60,675 nt of DNA. Origin: Rhizobacter sp. OV335 (GTDB lineage Bacteria; Pseudomonadota; Gammaproteobacteria; Burkholderiales; Burkholderiaceae_C). Made by a program: the position numbers and the translations under genes. The stretch covers positions 1-60,675 of the forward strand of contig NZ_FRCQ01000036.1 in NCBI RefSeq assembly GCF_900142965.1, written 5' to 3'. The number at the start of each line of letters is the position of its first letter. The stretch's first letter is position 1. The notes under the pieces were generated by a model that saw only the letters and a program-made list of their open reading frames with translations, searched no databases and was not told where the DNA came from. Shown in pieces: positions 1 to 8,817 of this stretch.

Positions 1-794
1 TCCACCGCGCTGCGGTCGTTCACCGCGATCACGCCGGCGGTGCCGTGCCAGTCGCCGTAGGTGTAGCCGACCGCGCCCGAGGTCGTGCGCACGTCCTGCG
101 ACGTCAGGTCCTGCTTGTCGTCGACGAACGAGACCATCGCATCGAAGCCGTAACCGCTGTAGCGGGCATAGATGTCGGCGACGCGCTGGTCGTTGGTGGC
201 GCCGGTGGTTTCACCGAAGCCCCACAGCGCACCGGCCTTGAAGCCGGCGAAGGTGGGCGACTCGTACTTGACCGAGTTGTTGATGCGGGCCGGGCCGCCG
301 TTGCCGGTGGCGCTGTAGGTGGTGCCGCCGCGCACCGGCTCGTAGCCGCCGAAGCCGCCGATCACCGCCGTGCTGGCACCGGTGGAGACGTTCGAGAACT
401 CGCTGAAGTCGCTCGACAGGTTGTAGATGCTGCCGTATTGGCGACCCAGGGTCAGGGTACCGAGCTGCGCCGAGCCGAGGCCGACGTACGACTGGCGGCC
501 CCAGAAGGCGTTCTGGCCGTTGGTGCCGTCGTCGATGTTGACACCGCTCTCGAGCACGGCCAGGGCACGCAGGCCGCCGCCGAGGTCTTCGGTGATGCGC
601 AGGCCGAAGCGCGAGCCTTGCAGGCCGCCGGACTGCACGCGGCTCAGGTTGGCCGCGCCATTGGCGATCTGCACGTAGGCGTCGGCGACGCCGTACAGCG
701 TCACGTTGGTGGTGGATTGTTGTGCGTCTTGCGCGTTGGCAGCGGCCGAGGCGGCCAGTGCGACCGCGGTCACGGCAAAGGTGGCGAACTTCAT
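1..794 (-). CDS. general porin, Gram-negative Burkholderiales type (3' end outside window)
   Basis: The reading frame starts at ATG 794-792 on the minus strand and stays open to the left edge, so about 264 codons of a protein usually near 350 are present. It opens with a Sec signal peptide (MKFATFAVTAVALAASAAANA) followed by the mature start and the motif NVTLYGVADAYV, the first beta strand typical of Burkholderiales trimeric porins (Porin_4/OmpC-like). Later segments such as GSRFGLRITEDLGGGLRA and FWGRQSYVGL are also standard strands of the family. It should form a diffusion channel for small hydrophilic solutes in the outer membrane. A purine-rich GGAGAAA sits just upstream of the start. 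The family is clear; substrate preference cannot be read. Confidence 0.93.
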   Translation of the reverse strand, partial: MKFATFAVTAVALAASAAANAQDAQQSTTNVTLYGVADAYVQIANGAANLSRVQSGGLQGSRFGLRITEDLGGGLRALAVLESGVNIDDGTNGQNAFWGRQSYVGLGSAQLGTLTLGRQYGSIYNLSSDFSEFSNVSTGASTAVIGGFGGYEPVRGGTTYSATGNGGPARINNSVKYESPTFAGFKAGALWGFGETTGATNDQRVADIYARYSGYGFDAMVSFVDDKQDLTSQDVRTTSGAVGYTYGDWHGTAGVIAVNDRSAV

Positions 795-1084
795 TCGAGT
801 TTTCTCCGAGGGGGTGGTAGGCCCGCATCGTAGAAACCCGTCCCGTACAGGAACCTGACCGGAAGATGACGCGTTTGTCAGATTCCGTTCATCGCGCAGT
901 CAGGCGCGGCGGCTGCGCTTGTGGCCCGTCACGGGCTTGCGATAAGCTGCGCCCTCTGCCGTCATGCTGCCTCCGATGCGAAGCAGCGTGGCCAGACGAG
1001 CGCGAGGCTTCCACAGAAGGCCGGTTGAAGCGCCATAGCACGCGGGTACGGAGGCGACCGCCGGTCGCCGTCAGGGAGGACAAC

Positions 1085-4075
1085 ATGTTTCGTATGGAAG
1101 CGTTGCACGCTCGTGGTGGCGTGCCCGCATGGCAGGTGGCGCGCCGCGCTGCGGCGCTGGTGGCCTGTGCGTTGTTGGCCAGCGTTGCGCAGGCACAGAT
1201 GGCGATTCCCGGGAGTTTTTCGGTCTCGCCCGATGGTGCCGCGACCTATGGCATTCCGATTCAGGTGCCGCCCGGCATCGCCGGCATCGAGCCGTCGCTG
1301 ACGCTCGGGTACAACAGCCGCTCGGGTAATGGCCCCTTGGGTGTCGGCTGGAATGTGTCGGGGCTGTCGCAGATCACGCGGTGTCCGCAGACCGTACCGC
1401 AGGACGGCGCGCAGACCGGCGTCAACTACACGTCGTCCGACCGCTTCTGCCTGGATGGGCAGCGGCTGATGGTGGTGGCCGGCACCTATGGTGCGGCCGG
1501 GTCCGAGTACCGCACCGAGCTCGAGAGCTTCTCCAAGGTGGTGGCCAACGGCGCAGCGGCCGGAGGCGGGCCGACCAGCTTCGTCGTCAAGACCAAGGCC
1601 GGGCTGACGATGGAGTTCGGCAACAGTGCCGACAGCAGCATCGAGGTGGTGGGCAAGACGCCGCTCGTGATTCGTGCGTGGCCCCTCAACAAGATCGTCG
1701 ATACCAAGGGCAACACGCTGACCGTGACCTACCAGAAGGACACGACGAACGGCGTGTTCAACGGCGGGTACTACCCGCTGCAGATCGACTACACGGGCAA
1801 TGCGACGACGGGCTTGCTGCCGGCGAGCAATGTGCAGTTCGCGTACGAGACCATCCGCACGGATGGCAACGTCGGCTATCAGGCCGGTTTCCCTGTCACC
1901 AATCGACTTCGGCTGCGCGCCATCGCGACGAACTCCGTCGGCGTGAACGTGCTGAGCTATCAGCTGACCTATGTGGCGGCACCGCAGGGAACGCGCTCAC
2001 GCATCGAATCGATCAAGGTGTGCTCCGCGTCGGCCGGTTGTCTGCCTGAAATCGTGATCCAGGCCCCGTCGGGCGCACCCGGGTCGATTGGCTTCGGATC
2101 GGGGGACAGTCCCTCGCCGGCGGATCTATGCCTCGCGACTTGTGGTTCGTGGCAAGCCATCGACATCAACCATGACGGCATCTCGGATCTGGTGCACTTG
2201 AAGGACAGTGCCGGTCACTACAGCATTTGGCTCTCGAAGGGCGACGGCACCTTCAACGTGACCGAATACACCACGAATGAGGACCTGACGGTGGGCTCGT
2301 GGCAGGTGATGGACGTGGACGGCGACGGTATCCAGGACCTGATTCACCTGAAGGACAACTCCGGGAACTTCTCCTTCTGGTTCTCGACGGGGCAAGGAGC
2401 ATTTGCGATCTCACCGCAACCGGTCAACACGGTCGACAGGCAATTGACCGAGGGAACTTGGCGAGTGCTTGATGTGAACGGTGACGGCCTGCCCGATCTG
2501 ATGCACTTTCCGGCGACCTCCATCGCAGGGGCCTTCGTATGGCGGTCCACTGGAACGCCGGGCAATGGGTTCGTAGTCACCCAGGTGTCGAACAGCGCCG
2601 GGGACTTCATTGGGACGCCCGGATCCGGCCCGATCTTCACCATGGATCTGAACGGTGACGGTCGTGCCGATGTGATTCATCTTTCCAACAAGTTCCTCCT
2701 CGGGCTGTTTCCGAATTCCGGGTATGCCGGCATCGTGACTTGGATGTCGAATGGGGACAGCACGTTCAACATCGTGAAATCGGCCAACCCGGGTGCGGTG
2801 ACCAGTAATGACGGAAGTGCTTGGCAAGTCCTCGATGTCAACGGCGACGGCTTGCCCGACCTCATCAACCTCAGCAGCACGACGGGCGGCCTCGTGATGT
2901 GGCTTGCCAAAGGGGACGGCACCTTCGCTGCCTCTCAGTTCACCTCGGTAGTCGATACCAATCTCGCGAACGGCAGCTGGCAGGTGGTCGACGTCAATGG
3001 GGATGGGCTCAACGACTTGATTCACCTGACGACGAACAACTACGAGTTTCAATTGTGGCGGTCGAGAGGCGATGGAACATTCGCTGTGTCGGGTCCGCGA
3101 AACGCGGGGGTGGGTGACCAGTGTCTGACCTGCGGTCGGTGGCTCGCGATGGACACGATGGGCGACGGCTACAAAACTGACCTGATCCACATGAACGACG
3201 ATCTGGGCCATTTCACAGGCTGGTATCCCACGAGGTTCCAGGGCAGCGATCGCATCTTGAACGGGCTGGGAGGCGAGGTATCGTGGACGCTGAAGGGCCT
3301 TGCCGAGGTCTTCGGGAAGTTGGTGTCGAGCTACTCGATGTTGGTGTCGTCCGTGGATGGGCGTTGGACTGTGATTCCGCCGATGCAGGTGGTGACGGCG
3401 TCGCAGGTTTCCGACGGCCTGGGCGGTTTTCGCAAGACGAGCTACAGCTACGATTCCGCGCAGATGGAGCGCAACGGCCGAGGCTTCCTCGGGTTCAACT
3501 GGCTGCAGTCGGTCGATGAGGCAACGGGTGTCGTGACACGGACGATCTCGAACCTGAATTTCCCGTACACCGGCATGACGACCCAGGCCTTGCAGGGGCT
3601 CTCGCTGGCCAGTGGCTTCAACCTCGGCAGCACGACGACGACCTACGACTGCATCGATCCGGCGTCGACGACGATCCCGCCCGCGCCGTGCACGGTCGGC
3701 CCGGGCAAGCGCTACTTCGTCTACCCGAAGACGGTGGAGGCCCGCACTTGGGAGCTGAACGGCAAGCCGATGCCGCGCACGCGCACCGAGACCTTGGACG
3801 TGGACGCTTACGGCAATGTCGGCCGGATCATCACCTCGACGCTCGATGCCAACGGCAACGCGACGGGCTATGCCAAGACCGTCGTCAACACCTATGCCGC
3901 CCCCGACCTGGGCAACTGGTACCTGGGCCGCCTGCTGAAGAGCACGGTCACCTCGACGGGCCCGGACATTCCGGCGCCGGTGGTGCAGGGCACGGGTGGG
4001 CTGCCGCCTGCACCCCCGCCCCAGTTGCCCGCATCGGTGCTGCAGGTGATTCTGAGCATCCTGCTCGACGACTGA
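1085..4075 (+). CDS. secreted SpvB-like / VCBS-repeat protein (toxin-complex B type N-terminal half)
   Basis: The frame is open from 866, but ATG 1085 is chosen because AGGGAGGA sits directly upstream and a Sec signal peptide follows (hydrophobic stretch ending ASVAQAQ, about residues 20-38). The 996-residue product has an SpvB-like N-terminal region (about 40-330, e.g. GIEPSLTLGYNS and GPLGVGWNVSGLS), then seven VCBS/FG-GAP-like repeats (about 355-705) with calcium-binding cores such as DVNGDGLPDL and DVDGDGIQDL. A TcdB-middle-like segment follows with RNGRGFLGF near residue 797. In Tc toxins these modules build the cocoon that holds an RHS toxin. Here the RHS part is the next gene, 95 bp downstream, so the pair looks like a split version of one polypeptide. 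No ADP-ribosyltransferase domain is visible. The role in delivery is inferred. Confidence 0.85.
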   Translation: MFRMEALHARGGVPAWQVARRAAALVACALLASVAQAQMAIPGSFSVSPDGAATYGIPIQVPPGIAGIEPSLTLGYNSRSGNGPLGVGWNVSGLSQITRCPQTVPQDGAQTGVNYTSSDRFCLDGQRLMVVAGTYGAAGSEYRTELESFSKVVANGAAAGGGPTSFVVKTKAGLTMEFGNSADSSIEVVGKTPLVIRAWPLNKIVDTKGNTLTVTYQKDTTNGVFNGGYYPLQIDYTGNATTGLLPASNVQFAYETIRTDGNVGYQAGFPVTNRLRLRAIATNSVGVNVLSYQLTYVAAPQGTRSRIESIKVCSASAGCLPEIVIQAPSGAPGSIGFGSGDSPSPADLCLATCGSWQAIDINHDGISDLVHLKDSAGHYSIWLSKGDGTFNVTEYTTNEDLTVGSWQVMDVDGDGIQDLIHLKDNSGNFSFWFSTGQGAFAISPQPVNTVDRQLTEGTWRVLDVNGDGLPDLMHFPATSIAGAFVWRSTGTPGNGFVVTQVSNSAGDFIGTPGSGPIFTMDLNGDGRADVIHLSNKFLLGLFPNSGYAGIVTWMSNGDSTFNIVKSANPGAVTSNDGSAWQVLDVNGDGLPDLINLSSTTGGLVMWLAKGDGTFAASQFTSVVDTNLANGSWQVVDVNGDGLNDLIHLTTNNYEFQLWRSRGDGTFAVSGPRNAGVGDQCLTCGRWLAMDTMGDGYKTDLIHMNDDLGHFTGWYPTRFQGSDRILNGLGGEVSWTLKGLAEVFGKLVSSYSMLVSSVDGRWTVIPPMQVVTASQVSDGLGGFRKTSYSYDSAQMERNGRGFLGFNWLQSVDEATGVVTRTISNLNFPYTGMTTQALQGLSLASGFNLGSTTTTYDCIDPASTTIPPAPCTVGPGKRYFVYPKTVEARTWELNGKPMPRTRTETLDVDAYGNVGRIITSTLDANGNATGYAKTVVNTYAAPDLGNWYLGRLLKSTVTSTGPDIPAPVVQGTGGLPPAPPPQLPASVLQVILSILLDD

Positions 4076-4080
4076 CGCGC

Positions 4081-4146
4081 GAATGTCTCTGACGATTCGC
4101 AGACATTCAAGAACCGATGACACGCCGTCCGCTGTGAGCGGACGGC
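4081..4146 (+). repeat. two consecutive hairpins between the SpvB-like and RHS genes
   Basis: GAATGTCT (4081-4088) pairs with AGACATTC (4101-4108). A second perfect 10-bp stem GCCGTCCGCT (4124-4133) pairs with AGCGGACGGC (4137-4146) across a 3-base loop. No T run follows, and the second stem ends about 25 bases before the RHS start codon, just upstream of its GGGAGG ribosome site. They could attenuate transcription or stabilise a processed mRNA end; which one is not visible. Confidence 0.55.
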
Positions 4147-4170
4147 GGCAAGCCGAGAGGGAGGCCTTCG

Positions 4171-7100
4171 ATGAGCAATGACAGGCACAGGGAGCAAGGG
4201 CGCGGGGTCTGGCGCGGGTTGTCGCTGGTGGGCATCCTGCTCTGCGGCCTCGTGGTGTCGCACGCGGCGTCGGCCGTCGAGACCATCACGCGCACCAGTT
4301 CGTTCGATTACGACCCGGTCAGCGGGCTGCTGAAGAAGGAGGTGGTCGAGCCGGGTTTTGCGGACCTGTGCGTGGTCACCGAGTACGGCTTCGATCCGTA
4401 TGGCCGCAAGGCATCGATCAAGACGCGCAACTGCAACGGCAGCGCTGGCTCTACGCCAGGTGCTGTCGTGGAGGCAGCCGCACCGAGTGCCGCCGCGGCA
4501 TTTCCGGAACGTGCGGCCAGCAGCGTGTATGACACGGACGATCCGCGTTTCGTGAAAACGGCGACCAACGCGCTCCAGCAGCAGGAGACGCGCGTCTACG
4601 ACCGCCAGCTGGGGGGGGTGACGAGTTCGACCGGGCCGAACCAGCTGACGACGAATTGGACCTACGACGGGTTCGGTCGCAAGATCCGCGAGCACCGCGC
4701 AGATGGCAACGGCACCACCTGGGCCTACCAGTATTGCTCCGGCATCAACGGCGGGACACTCTTTTGTCCGGCGGTCGGCGGCGCTGCCAGCGCCTATGCC
4801 GTGACGGCCACGCCGATCCACTTCAGCTCCGACACGGCATGGGCCGCCAACGGTCCCTACGTGCGCACCTACTACGACAGCCTGGGCCGCGCCACGCGTG
4901 TCGAGACCCAGGGCTCCGACATCAATGGCGCGTCGCAACTGGTGCTGCAAGACACCGAGTACGAAGCCAACGGCAACGTCTATCGCCAGAGCCGTGCGTA
5001 TTTCGACGGTCAGACGAAGTACTGGACGGTGTTCCAGCGCGACCAGCTGGGCCGGGTGACCCGCGTCGACTCTCCCGATGACGCCGGGACCGGCATCGTG
5101 TCGACGACCACAGCCTATGACCAGTTTGTGACGACCGTCAAGGATCCGCTGTCGCATACGACCACCGAAGAGCGCGACGTCCTCGGGCAGGTCGTCAAGA
5201 TCACCGACGCTGCGAAAAACGTGCTGCTCCGCACCTATGACGCAGTCGGCAACTTGGTGCAGACGGCGGACTCGAAGGGCAACATCACCTCGTTGGTCTA
5301 CGACCGTCGCGGCCGCAAGACCGCGCTGTACGACGCCGACATGGGCGTCTGGGGCTATTGCTACGACGCGCTGGGCCAGCTGAAGGCGCAGCAGAGCCCG
5401 CGGATGCGCGGCAGCAACGCGTTGGCCTCCTGCCCGGCATCGACCGGTACCGGCACCGTGGCGCAAGCGCTGCCCGACTGGACCACGATGGCCTACGACG
5501 TGCTGGGACGGCTGACGCAGCGCGTCGAGCCCGATGCCACCAGCACCTGGCGCTACGACTCCTACGCGAACGGCCAGGCGTGTGGTCGTGGCACCGGCAA
5601 GCTCTGCGAAGTGACGGCTGCGAACGACACATCGCGCAAGATCGTCTACGACGAATTCGGGCGCTTCAAGAGCGCGACGACGACGATCGGCGCGGCCTAC
5701 GCGGCGGGCGTGACCTATGACGTGCATGGACGGGTCGACACGCAGTCATACCCCACCGGGCTCGTGACGCGCAACGTCTACACGGCGGGCCTGGGCTTCC
5801 TCAAGCAGCTGGTCGACACCCGCAACGGCCAAGCCCTCTGGACCGCCGATGCGTCGAATGCGAGTGGGCAGTTGACGCAGTTCACGTACGGCAACACGGT
5901 CACGACGAGCAACCAGTTCTTCCCGGGGTCGGGGCGGCTGAACATCACCCGTGCCGGCAGCGGCAACAGCGTCCAGAACCTGGTTCACACCTATGACGAT
6001 GCCGGCGCGTTGAGCACCCGCGTCGACATGTTGACCACCGTGAACTCCAGCTACGCCTACGACGAGTTGAGCCGGGTTCTCAGCGAAACCAGATCGGGCG
6101 GGGGACTGCCGTCGCAGGCGATCGCGTGGACCTACGACGCGATCGGCAACATGCTGACCCGCACCGAAAGCGGCGCCACCAACACCTACAACTACAACCC
6201 CAGCGGCTCGGGCAGCAATCGCCCGCATGCGGTCGCGAACGTCAGCGGTTTCGTCAACGGCCTGGCCGTGCCGTCATACCAGTACGACGCCGACGGCAAC
6301 CTGGTGTCGGGGGCCGGCCGCACGATGGCGTGGACCAGCTTCGACAAGGTGTCGAGCATCAGCCAGAACAGCACGCAGCTCACCTACCTGTACGGCAGTG
6401 AGCATGAGCGCGTGAAGGAAACCTATTTGCTCGGTGGCGTGTCGCAGCGCACCACGGTGTACCTGAACTCGCCGGACGGGTCGGGACTCTTCTACGAAGA
6501 AGAGAGCGGCGTGGCCGGCACGAGGAAGAAGCACTACCTGAGCGCCGGTGGCATGTCGATCGGCATGATCGTGTGCACGACCGATCCGTGCACCACGATC
6601 GCGAACACCAGCATCCAGTACTGGCACACCGACCACCTGGGCTCAGTCAGCGTCGTCACCAATGCGGTCGGCACGCCGATCGAGCGCATGGCCTACGAGC
6701 CGTTCGGCAAGCGCCGCAACAGCACCGGCCAGACCGACGGCAACGGCACGCTGACCGCCAGCAGCACCGACCGGGGCTACACCGGCCATGAGCACCTCGA
6801 CGAGGTGAGCCTGATCAACATGAACGGCCGCATCTACGACCCGGCACTGGGCCGGTTCATGAGCGCGGATCCGGGCGTGCAGTCGCCGAACAGCCAGCAA
6901 AGCTACAACCGCTACGCGTATGCGTGGAACAGCCCGTTGAACGGCGCGGACCCGAGCGGCTATTGCTTCATGGACTGCTTCTGGCAGCCGAACGGGCGCA
7001 CAACGCAGAACGTCACGAAGTCGCTGTTCAACCAGGTCCATCACCTGCCGGGGCAGGCGGCAGTCGATCGCTATGTGATGACGCACCAGTGGGCCTACAC

Positions 7101-7980
7101 GGTGGGGTCGATCGCGGCGTCGTTCTACGGCGGCCCCGTGGGTTCGGCGGCTTGGTCCAGCTACTACACCTATCAGAGCACGGGGGACATGCATGCGGCA
7201 TTGAACGCTGGGGCTGTCAGCCTGGGGACGGCGATTGCGTTCAACATGGTCGGCTCGGCGTTCCCGAGCGGGTATGAGAATGTGCTGGCTCACGTCGCGG
7301 TTGGTTGCCTGTCGTCCATGGCCGGCGGTGGGCAATGTCGACACGGAGCTCTGGCGGCCGGTGCCGGTGCTGCATGGTCCAACTATGGCTTCTCCGTCAA
7401 GGATGAAGGCTGGGGCACCGTCGCCAACTTGGCAATGGCCGCCACCCTGGGCGGGACCGCTTCGGCACTAGGTGGCGGCAAATTCTCGAATGGTGCTCAG
7501 ACCGCGGCATATGGTTATCTTTTCAACCATTGGGCGCATGAGCTTGAATTGATGATGCACGGTCAGGAGGCGCATAAGTTGCTGCAGGACTGGGTCGAAA
7601 AGAAAGGTTATGTGGTAGAAGCCAAGTGTGCCAACTTCGACGCCTGTGTTGACGGTAGATTCGACATCGCCGATGCCAAGACTCTCGAGGTATGGGAAAT
7701 CAAAAGATTTAGTTGGCATGGGATTGCAATGGGCGAGAAGGCGCTCGATGCTTATACCCAACCGGAAACGAATCTGACGCGGGGTAGTGATATCAAGGGC
7801 TTTGCGGTCAATGAGAAGTTCACCTTGTCGATAGGCGATGTTGACTACCAATACACGAATCAAGGTCATGGGTTGATTACCTACGAAAGGTTCGAGTACC
7901 AAAGGCCTGTCACAATATACAAGTTCAACATTCTTCCGTTGCCCGGAGGTTCTCCGCGCGATCGGGATCGATACAATTGA
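4171..7980 (+). CDS. secreted RHS/YD-repeat protein with C-terminal PD-(D/E)XK-type nuclease toxin tip
   Basis: ATG 4171 follows GGGAGG and leads into a signal peptide (hydrophobic core LSLVGILLCGLVVSHAASA). Residues of about 40-800 are YD/RHS repeats. The RHS core (LGSVSVV near 820, YDPALGRFMSADP near 895) ends at D927-P-S-G-Y, a variant of the DPxGL boundary where RHS proteins cut off their tips. A hydrophobic pre-toxin linker follows and finishes with GKFSNGAQTAAYGYLFN (1103-1119), a linker common before polymorphic toxins. The last 150 residues contain GRFD(1165)IADA and WE(1176)IK(1178), the D...ExK pattern of restriction-endonuclease-like toxins, so DNA or RNA cleavage is likely but unproven. 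Base composition falls to about 45% G+C in this tip. An immunity candidate follows. No PAAR, VgrG or Eag partner is nearby. Confidence 0.88.
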   Translation: MSNDRHREQGRGVWRGLSLVGILLCGLVVSHAASAVETITRTSSFDYDPVSGLLKKEVVEPGFADLCVVTEYGFDPYGRKASIKTRNCNGSAGSTPGAVVEAAAPSAAAAFPERAASSVYDTDDPRFVKTATNALQQQETRVYDRQLGGVTSSTGPNQLTTNWTYDGFGRKIREHRADGNGTTWAYQYCSGINGGTLFCPAVGGAASAYAVTATPIHFSSDTAWAANGPYVRTYYDSLGRATRVETQGSDINGASQLVLQDTEYEANGNVYRQSRAYFDGQTKYWTVFQRDQLGRVTRVDSPDDAGTGIVSTTTAYDQFVTTVKDPLSHTTTEERDVLGQVVKITDAAKNVLLRTYDAVGNLVQTADSKGNITSLVYDRRGRKTALYDADMGVWGYCYDALGQLKAQQSPRMRGSNALASCPASTGTGTVAQALPDWTTMAYDVLGRLTQRVEPDATSTWRYDSYANGQACGRGTGKLCEVTAANDTSRKIVYDEFGRFKSATTTIGAAYAAGVTYDVHGRVDTQSYPTGLVTRNVYTAGLGFLKQLVDTRNGQALWTADASNASGQLTQFTYGNTVTTSNQFFPGSGRLNITRAGSGNSVQNLVHTYDDAGALSTRVDMLTTVNSSYAYDELSRVLSETRSGGGLPSQAIAWTYDAIGNMLTRTESGATNTYNYNPSGSGSNRPHAVANVSGFVNGLAVPSYQYDADGNLVSGAGRTMAWTSFDKVSSISQNSTQLTYLYGSEHERVKETYLLGGVSQRTTVYLNSPDGSGLFYEEESGVAGTRKKHYLSAGGMSIGMIVCTTDPCTTIANTSIQYWHTDHLGSVSVVTNAVGTPIERMAYEPFGKRRNSTGQTDGNGTLTASSTDRGYTGHEHLDEVSLINMNGRIYDPALGRFMSADPGVQSPNSQQSYNRYAYAWNSPLNGADPSGYCFMDCFWQPNGRTTQNVTKSLFNQVHHLPGQAAVDRYVMTHQWAYTVGSIAASFYGGPVGSAAWSSYYTYQSTGDMHAALNAGAVSLGTAIAFNMVGSAFPSGYENVLAHVAVGCLSSMAGGGQCRHGALAAGAGAAWSNYGFSVKDEGWGTVANLAMAATLGGTASALGGGKFSNGAQTAAYGYLFNHWAHELELMMHGQEAHKLLQDWVEKKGYVVEAKCANFDACVDGRFDIADAKTLEVWEIKRFSWHGIAMGEKALDAYTQPETNLTRGSDIKGFAVNEKFTLSIGDVDYQYTNQGHGLITYERFEYQRPVTIYKFNILPLPGGSPRDRDRYN

Positions 7981-8034
7981 ATTAGAAGCAGATACGCCGC
8001 AGGTGCGGTCATTGTCATAAAAGTGAAGCACGTC

Positions 8035-8811
8035 ATGACACGTTTTGCGCGAGTACTTCTCGAGAAAATTTCCGATGTCAGGCGTGATTTCTCGTCATTG
8101 GGGTTCAAGCTGCCCGAGATCTACCTTGGGACCATCGAATCGATGAGAAGCAGGGGCACAGCAGAACAGACCTACGACCATTATTTGGACGAGGTCATGC
8201 TGGAGCATACGGCCCTGAAATTTCCATGGCGTCCTGTCATGCGGGACACGCTTTCACCGGACGAAAGGTCGCCTTACCTGGAGATGCTCGCAGCCAACTT
8301 CGGCAGCCCGCCGCCGGGTGTATCGCTTGATCCGAATTACAACCTGTTCCTGAAGCTTGATTCCGACACCGACGACAAATGGTTGAATGTATTCAGGGAG
8401 CAGAAAATAATGGAAATGGAACATTTCCGTCCGAAACTGGAAATTCTCATCGGCCCATCGAATCCTCGCCAGCGCATGATCCAGATAATCCGGCGGATCG
8501 CCGAGAGCGAAGGTTATCGGGTCAAGGGAAATTTGAAAATGAGTGGCGATTTCGCCGAATTCGAAAGCGGTATCGACGAGCCGGTTCCTGTTGTGATGAG
8601 GCTGATGGATCTGCACGCTATCGAGAAGCGCGGGCATGTTGTCCTTCAATACCTCTTTCCCGATCTATCGTCCAAACCTTTAGGTTTGAACGCATTCGCC
8701 CCGGGTGGCTACCTCTACTCCGAGTGGAACAAGACGCCTTTGGCGGTCGCGTTCTCTTTCTATGCGCAGTGCAAATTCCTGAGTCTTCTCAGAAGGCGCA
8801 TGGCCGAGTAA
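8035..8811 (+). CDS. hypothetical protein, candidate immunity protein to the RHS toxin
   Basis: This 258-residue protein is not one I recognise. It lies 54 bp downstream of the RHS toxin gene, on the same strand, and shares its AT-richer composition, which is the usual arrangement for a cognate immunity gene. No signal peptide or transmembrane segment is evident, so a cytoplasmic antitoxin is plausible. It has an acidic, helix-prone N-terminal half and a second half with KMSGDFAEFE and VLQYLFPDL. ATG 8035 is chosen because GAAG is suitably spaced upstream; a GTG at 8023 would add four residues and has no ribosome site. It ends six bases before the convergent thyA stop. Immunity function is inferred from position only. 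Confidence 0.65.
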   Translation: MTRFARVLLEKISDVRRDFSSLGFKLPEIYLGTIESMRSRGTAEQTYDHYLDEVMLEHTALKFPWRPVMRDTLSPDERSPYLEMLAANFGSPPPGVSLDPNYNLFLKLDSDTDDKWLNVFREQKIMEMEHFRPKLEILIGPSNPRQRMIQIIRRIAESEGYRVKGNLKMSGDFAEFESGIDEPVPVVMRLMDLHAIEKRGHVVLQYLFPDLSSKPLGLNAFAPGGYLYSEWNKTPLAVAFSFYAQCKFLSLLRRRMAE

Positions 8812-8817
8812 CTGCGT

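Noticed and set aside
2411-4123. Long minus-strand open frame inside the SpvB-like gene
   Set aside because: Antisense to the strong VCBS-repeat coding frame; composition is Arg/His-rich shadow type and no start signal is present.
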